Assembly: GCA_900752285.1 (NCBI GenBank)
Contig: CAADUW010000116.1
Coordinates: 1 to 16,380 of the forward strand
Origin: an uncultured Oscillospiraceae bacterium
Lineage (GTDB): Bacteria; Bacillota; Clostridia; Oscillospirales; Oscillospiraceae
Length of the DNA stretch: 16,380 nucleotides
Reading direction: 5' to 3'
Shown here: piece after piece, positions 13,285-16,380 of the stretch
Layout of the letters: each line of letters starts with the position of its first letter
How positions within the stretch are numbered: the stretch's first letter is position 1
The notes under the pieces: model-generated
Database searches by the model: none
Told to the model about the DNA's origin: nothing
Seen by the model: only the letters and a program-made list of their open reading frames with translations
Made by a program: the position numbers and the translations under genes

Positions 13285-14793
13285 TCACCGCGAAGCCGCG
13301 GCGGATTCCTGTTTCTGACTGCCGAGTCTGTCGTACAGCGCCGTCAGCGTGTAAATTTCATCGGCGAGTTCGGTTTTTATCATACCATCTTTTGCCCGCC
13401 ATGTCCAGTTCGAATCCGATAAAGTTCCGGGGAAATTCATTCTGGCAGAAGCACCCAGATCCAGATAGTCCTGCATGGGTACCACGCACAGGTCGGAAAC
13501 CGAGGACATTGCCGTCCGGATCATGCCCCGGACCATGCCCTCTTCCTCCGTCAGATGCATGTATGCGCCTGCGTAGTCCCGCATTTCCGCCGTGCCGGTT
13601 TCCAGCCACTGGCGGGTGGTCATGTTGTCATGGGTGCCGGTGTAGCAGACGGTGTTGCGGATGTAGGTATGAGGCAGGTAGTCCGAAGGTTCACGGGAAT
13701 CAAAGGCAAACTGGAGCACTTTCATGCCGGGGTAACCGGAATCGTCCCGGAGGGCAAGCACCTCCTCGGTCAGGTAGCCGAGATCCTCGGCGATGATGGA
13801 AAGCTCCGGAAGCTCCCGGTGCAGGGTCCGAATGAAGTCCATGCCGGGTCCCTTGACCCAGTGACCGCCCCGGGCGTTGGGCGCGCCGTAGGGCACCGCC
13901 CAGTAGCTTTCAAAGCCCCGGAAGTGATCCAGACGAACCGTATCATACCACTTTCCCGCAGCACCCAGACGGCGGATCCACCAGCGGTAGCCGTCACGCG
14001 CCATCACATCCCACCGGTACAGTGGGTTGCCCCAGAGCTGTCCGTCGGCCGTGAACGCATCCGGGGGAACGCCCGCCACATCCGTGGGGCGAAGGCTTTC
14101 GTCCAGCTGGAACAACTCCGGATTGGACCAGACCTCCACGGAGTCATAGGGCACGTAAATGGGCACATCACCGATGAGCCGGACGCCATTTTCGTGAGCA
14201 TAGGTCCGCAACGCGTTCCACTGGGCGTCAAACAGGTACTGCACGAAGGCATAGAACCGCAGATCCTCCCGGAATTCCTCCCGGACACCTTCCAGGGCAG
14301 CGGGCTTCCGGAACCGGAGCGGCTCATCCCACTCGTACCAGGGCTTTCCGGAGAAATGATCCTTCAGTGCCATGAACAGGGTGAAGTCCGGCAGCCAGTC
14401 GCTGTTTTTTCGGCAGAATTCGTCAAATTCCATACTGCCCGGGAACCGGGCAAAGGCCTGCCGCAGCACTGCCAGGCGGCTGTTGTACAGCAGTCCGAAG
14501 TCTGCCTTTTCCTCCCGGGAGTACCAGACGGGGGCGTTCGCTTCCGCTTCCGTCAGAAGTCCCGCCCCGATCAGCGCGTCCAGATCGATCAGGTAGTGAT
14601 TACCCGCGAAGGTGGAGCAGGACTGGTAGGGGGAATCCCCATAACCCGTGGGGGTCAGCGGCAGGATCTGCCAATAGCTCTGCCCTGCCCGGTGGAGAAA
14701 GTCCACAAATTCATGGGCAGACTTGCCCAGTGTGCCAATGCCGTAAGGTCCGGGCAGGCTGGTGATATGCATCAGGATCCCGCTGGTTCTCAT
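13285..14793 (-). CDS. malQ: 4-alpha-glucanotransferase (amylomaltase)
   Basis: A 502-residue GH77 enzyme that transfers alpha-1,4-glucan segments between maltooligosaccharides and releases glucose, making chains suitable for the phosphorylase. It opens RTSGILMHITSLPGPYGIG and continues WQILPLTPTGYGDSPYQ, then GDVPIYVPYDSVEVW. The catalytic residues are Asp289 (VRLDHFRG, nucleophile), Glu336 (IIAEDLG, acid/base) and Asp389 (TGTHDN). The ATG at 14793 has GAGG (14807-14804) 10 bases upstream; the longer frame to 14847 has no better site. First gene of the operon, with a SigA promoter and a LacI/CcpA-like operator upstream. Confidence 0.96.
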   Translation of the reverse strand: MRTSGILMHITSLPGPYGIGTLGKSAHEFVDFLHRAGQSYWQILPLTPTGYGDSPYQSCSTFAGNHYLIDLDALIGAGLLTEAEANAPVWYSREEKADFGLLYNSRLAVLRQAFARFPGSMEFDEFCRKNSDWLPDFTLFMALKDHFSGKPWYEWDEPLRFRKPAALEGVREEFREDLRFYAFVQYLFDAQWNALRTYAHENGVRLIGDVPIYVPYDSVEVWSNPELFQLDESLRPTDVAGVPPDAFTADGQLWGNPLYRWDVMARDGYRWWIRRLGAAGKWYDTVRLDHFRGFESYWAVPYGAPNARGGHWVKGPGMDFIRTLHRELPELSIIAEDLGYLTEEVLALRDDSGYPGMKVLQFAFDSREPSDYLPHTYIRNTVCYTGTHDNMTTRQWLETGTAEMRDYAGAYMHLTEEEGMVRGMIRTAMSSVSDLCVVPMQDYLDLGASARMNFPGTLSDSNWTWRAKDGMIKTELADEIYTLTALYDRLGSQKQESAAASR

Positions 14794-14904
14794 ATCCGGT
14801 TCGCCTCTTTCTCGGGCACCTTCCCGCAGAAACGGGAGGACCGCCACTTATTTTCATGTCCCGGGAGCAGGACGTGCCCAGTCCGGAACGCTTTCTTTCT
14901 TGTC

Positions 14905-14918
14905 TGGAAACGTTTTCA
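14905..14918. promoter_or_regulatory. LacI/CcpA-type operator (cre-like)
   Basis: TGGAAACGTTTTCA is a near-perfect palindrome centred on CG. The other strand, TGAAAACGTTTCCA, fits the catabolite-responsive element with one mismatch. It lies just downstream of the expected malQ start of transcription, where a bound CcpA or MalR-type repressor would block elongation. Confidence 0.7.
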
Positions 14919-14934
14919 GAACCAAACAATACAT

Positions 14935-14963
14935 AGAGTACAGTCTTTTCCGGGATTTGTCAA
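14935..14963 (-). promoter_or_regulatory. SigA promoter of malQ-glgP
   Basis: On the - strand TTGACA (14963-14958) is consensus, and TACTCT (14940-14935) follows after 17 bases as a weaker -10. The leader to the malQ start would be about 135 bases and contains the cre-like operator. Confidence 0.7.
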
Positions 14964-15271
14964 GTGGATTTGTTTTGAAAAACGTGACAGATTGTGTGAA
15001 AATACGGCGGCTTCGTCCCGACTTTCACAGAGGGTACCTCTATGTGGTACCGTTCGGCCAAAAGCTGCCGCCTGAAAATGTCCGACTTTCGGAAATGTCT
15101 CCCGGTGGATTTACGAGGGATTCCCACGCCGGTGTGCGCACTGGCTCGGAATGACCGGAAATCGGTGGGACGGGCCTGGAATAACGGCGGGACGGTTGTG
15201 ACACCTGGGTTTGCCGTCATGTTGCACAGAGAGGTTTTTTGCGCAGAATTCAATTTCTCCATTTCAGAATC
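14964..15271. other. Gene-free divergent region between malQ and the VTT gene
   Basis: No gene is seen. It contains GGTACC direct copies (15034-15039 and 15044-15049 region), a palindromic repeat fragment (15121-15157) and GC-rich stretches. Promoters for the two divergent genes lie at its edges (14935-14963 on - and 15272-15299 on +). Confidence 0.55.
15121..15157. repeat. Dispersed palindromic repeat fragment
   Basis: The pattern TTCCCACGCC ... GTGCGCAC ... CTCGGAATGACC resembles the sequence at 16208-16234 (TTCCACGCC ... TCGGAATG). Both flank the VTT gene. Repeats with this kind of consensus are scattered between genes in gut Clostridia; here the family name is not assigned. Confidence 0.5.
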
Positions 15272-15299
15272 TTGACTTTTTCCGCTTCTGCGCTATAAT
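15272..15299 (+). promoter_or_regulatory. SigA promoter of the VTT-domain gene
   Basis: TTGACT (15272-15277) and a perfect TATAAT (15294-15299) are separated by 16 bases. The transcript would start near 15306, giving a leader of about 70 bases. This also argues against a protein start at 15314. Confidence 0.82.
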
Positions 15300-15376
15300 C
15301 TGGGCATAAAACCTTGGAAACTTACTTTCATATCCCTGCCGGAGTTTCCCAATCACTTTTCCCGCGAAAAGGAGAA

Positions 15377-16108
15377 ATGACTGTGCAAAAACAGGAAAGC
15401 CGATCTGCCGCAATTTCGTTGGCGGTTATCGCATTTGTGATCCTGATCGCTCTGTGGCTTGTTGTGGAGATCCTCCGGATCTACGCTCCGGGCGTCTGGG
15501 CAGCCTTTTCCAGCGGCAACGGCAATGCGCTGGAAACCTGCTTTGAGGGGGCGGATACGGGCTACAGCGTCTTTCTGCTGTGGGTGCTGTCCTTTGTTCA
15601 GATTCTGTCCATTGTTCTGCCCGCCATGCCGGTTCAGCTGGTGGCAGGTATCGTTCTTGACCCCTGGCTGGGTACCGCTGTCTGTCTGACTGCCTATTTT
15701 GCCGCCCACATGGCGGTATTTACCGCCGCGAAACGGGCGCACAAGCTGCTGGGCACGATTGCCGCGTCCAACCCCAAGCTTCAAAAATTGATGAACACCC
15801 TGTCCGTCAGCCACAACCGCACCTATCTGACCGTGGTGGTGCTGCTGGCGCCGGGACTTCCCAACGGCATGATTCCCTACGCCGCCGCCAATTCCGGCAT
15901 GTCTGCCCGTCGCTACTTTCTGGCTCTGCTCATTGCCCTGCCTCTGCCTACCCTTGTGACCTGCATCGCCGGACGGGGCATCCTTGCCGGGAACTTCCTT
16001 ATCAGCGTGGTTATGCTGACCACCCTCTATGTCCTCGTGGGCATTCTCTTCGCCAAACGGGATGAACTCCCGGGAAAAATCCGTGCTCTGTTCCGCAAAA
16101 AGGGGTAA
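15377..16108 (+). CDS. TVP38/TMEM64 family (VTT domain) membrane protein
   Basis: A 243-residue integral membrane protein of the DedA-related VTT family, whose members are proposed lipid scramblases or transporters; the bacterial role is mostly unclear. After a short polar N-terminus comes a strong span (about 12-33), an extracellular-type loop, then LSIVLPAMPVQLVAGIVLDPWLG, the family re-entrant region, followed by a LAPGLPNGMIPYAAANSGM motif and two further spans. The C-terminus is basic (KIRALFRKKG). The ATG at 15377 lies only 2 bases after AAAGGAG (15368-15374); a GTG at 15383 would have the better 8-base spacing, so the true start may be there, 2 codons shorter. It stands alone with its own promoter and no clear terminator. 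Confidence 0.85.
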   Translation: MTVQKQESRSAAISLAVIAFVILIALWLVVEILRIYAPGVWAAFSSGNGNALETCFEGADTGYSVFLLWVLSFVQILSIVLPAMPVQLVAGIVLDPWLGTAVCLTAYFAAHMAVFTAAKRAHKLLGTIAASNPKLQKLMNTLSVSHNRTYLTVVVLLAPGLPNGMIPYAAANSGMSARRYFLALLIALPLPTLVTCIAGRGILAGNFLISVVMLTTLYVLVGILFAKRDELPGKIRALFRKKG

Positions 16109-16260
16109 GCCACAGGGAAAATCCGGCGGCAGACGGGAATTTAGCGGGGTGTTTGGTGCGTACCGAACAGCGCAGTCATTCCGAGGCAGTCTCCGATTAC
16201 CGGTCATTTCCACGCCAGCGTGCTCATCGGAATGGCACCGTTGTCGGGACGGCCCTCTCA

Positions 16261-16280
16261 GTCACGGCATTCGCCGTGAC
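16261..16280. repeat. 8-bp hairpin
   Basis: GTCACGGC and GCCGTGAC pair perfectly around ATTC. It belongs to the palindromic mosaic at the right edge and is followed at once by ACAGCGTGTC. Confidence 0.6.
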
Positions 16281-16307
16281 ACAGCGTGTCAAAAAAGCCT
16301 CGCAGAG

Positions 16308-16329
16308 TTTGCCGCCCGCAGGCGGCAAA
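16308..16329. repeat. 9-bp hairpin
   Basis: TTTGCCGCC and GGCGGCAAA pair perfectly around CGCA. No T-run follows on the + strand, but AAAC/CTCTG-type flanks do not support a terminator on the other strand either. Confidence 0.55.
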
Positions 16330-16380
16330 GGGATTTTGATCATTTTCTGTCGGGGCGCACCCCAGGGTGGTCTCTCTTGC

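Larger units (their letters stand above)
16109..16380. other. Gene-free, repeat-rich right edge
   Basis: No gene is seen. It contains an 8-bp inverted pair CATTCCGA/TCGGAATG (16177-16184, 16227-16234), a hairpin GTCACGGC/GCCGTGAC (16261-16280), and a hairpin TTTGCCGCC/GGCGGCAAA (16308-16329). The AAAAAAG stretch after TGTC (16288-16297) resembles the one at 132-140. The block looks like a mosaic of intergenic palindromic repeats. Confidence 0.55.

Noticed and set aside
10952..13318. A 788-codon open frame on the + strand opposite glgP
   Set aside because: It is the antisense shadow of glgP, whose family motifs are complete on the - strand; the predicted product is Gly/His/Val-rich low-quality sequence with no ribosome binding site. 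The same reasoning removes the long + frames opposite malQ, the MATE gene and the ABC genes.
1..16380. CRISPR array
   Set aside because: No regularly spaced direct repeats of 23-40 bases are present; the repeats seen are palindromic or isolated.

Overview
The window looks like chromosomal DNA of a spore-forming Clostridia member, probably Oscillospirales/Ruminococcaceae-like. The reasons are the yabP-yabQ-divIC-yabR order typical of endospore-forming Firmicutes, strong AGGAGG-type ribosome binding sites, GC-rich genes with short AT-rich promoters, and intergenic palindromic repeats. The genus assignment is inference.

Layout. 1-376 is gene-free, full of hairpins, and ends in a SigE-like promoter. 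383-1866 (+) is a sporulation/division/RNA-binding operon: yabP, yabQ, divIC and an S1-domain YabR-like protein, closed by a terminator. 1922-3126 (+) holds a short-chain reductase resembling EF-P 5-aminopentanone reductase (YmfI type) and rpiB, closed by a strong terminator. 3333-4121 (+) is a ZIP-family metal transporter. 4206-5915 is a complete IS3-family element (orfA, slippery A7, orfB, 41-bp imperfect terminal repeats, 3-bp target duplication TGT). It sits in the apical loop of what was a bidirectional terminator between the ZIP gene and the convergent operon on its right. 5940-8687 (-) is an ABC importer (lipoprotein, permease, ATPase) with a clear SigA promoter and an intercistronic hairpin after the lipoprotein gene. 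8782-9303 is gene-free and carries a 17-bp inverted repeat related to one at 233-255. 9304-10701 (-) is a MATE exporter whose promoter contains a dyad. 10931-14793 (-) is a malQ-glgP maltodextrin operon with a SigA promoter and a LacI/CcpA-like operator. 14964-15271 is gene-free with repeat fragments. 15377-16108 (+) is a TVP38/TMEM64 (VTT) membrane protein with its own promoter, followed by repeat-rich DNA to the edge.

How the parts work together. MalQ and GlgP together turn maltodextrins or glycogen-derived chains into glucose and glucose-1-phosphate; their operator suggests carbon control. YabP, YabQ and DivIC belong to spore-cortex and septum formation. The ABC importer and the MATE exporter are separate units with their own promoters. 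Most of the window is ordinary core genome. The most informative features are the IS element, whose ends seem built to block translation from incoming transcripts while allowing expression from an excised circle, and its exact position in a terminator loop. I found no undescribed multi-gene system.
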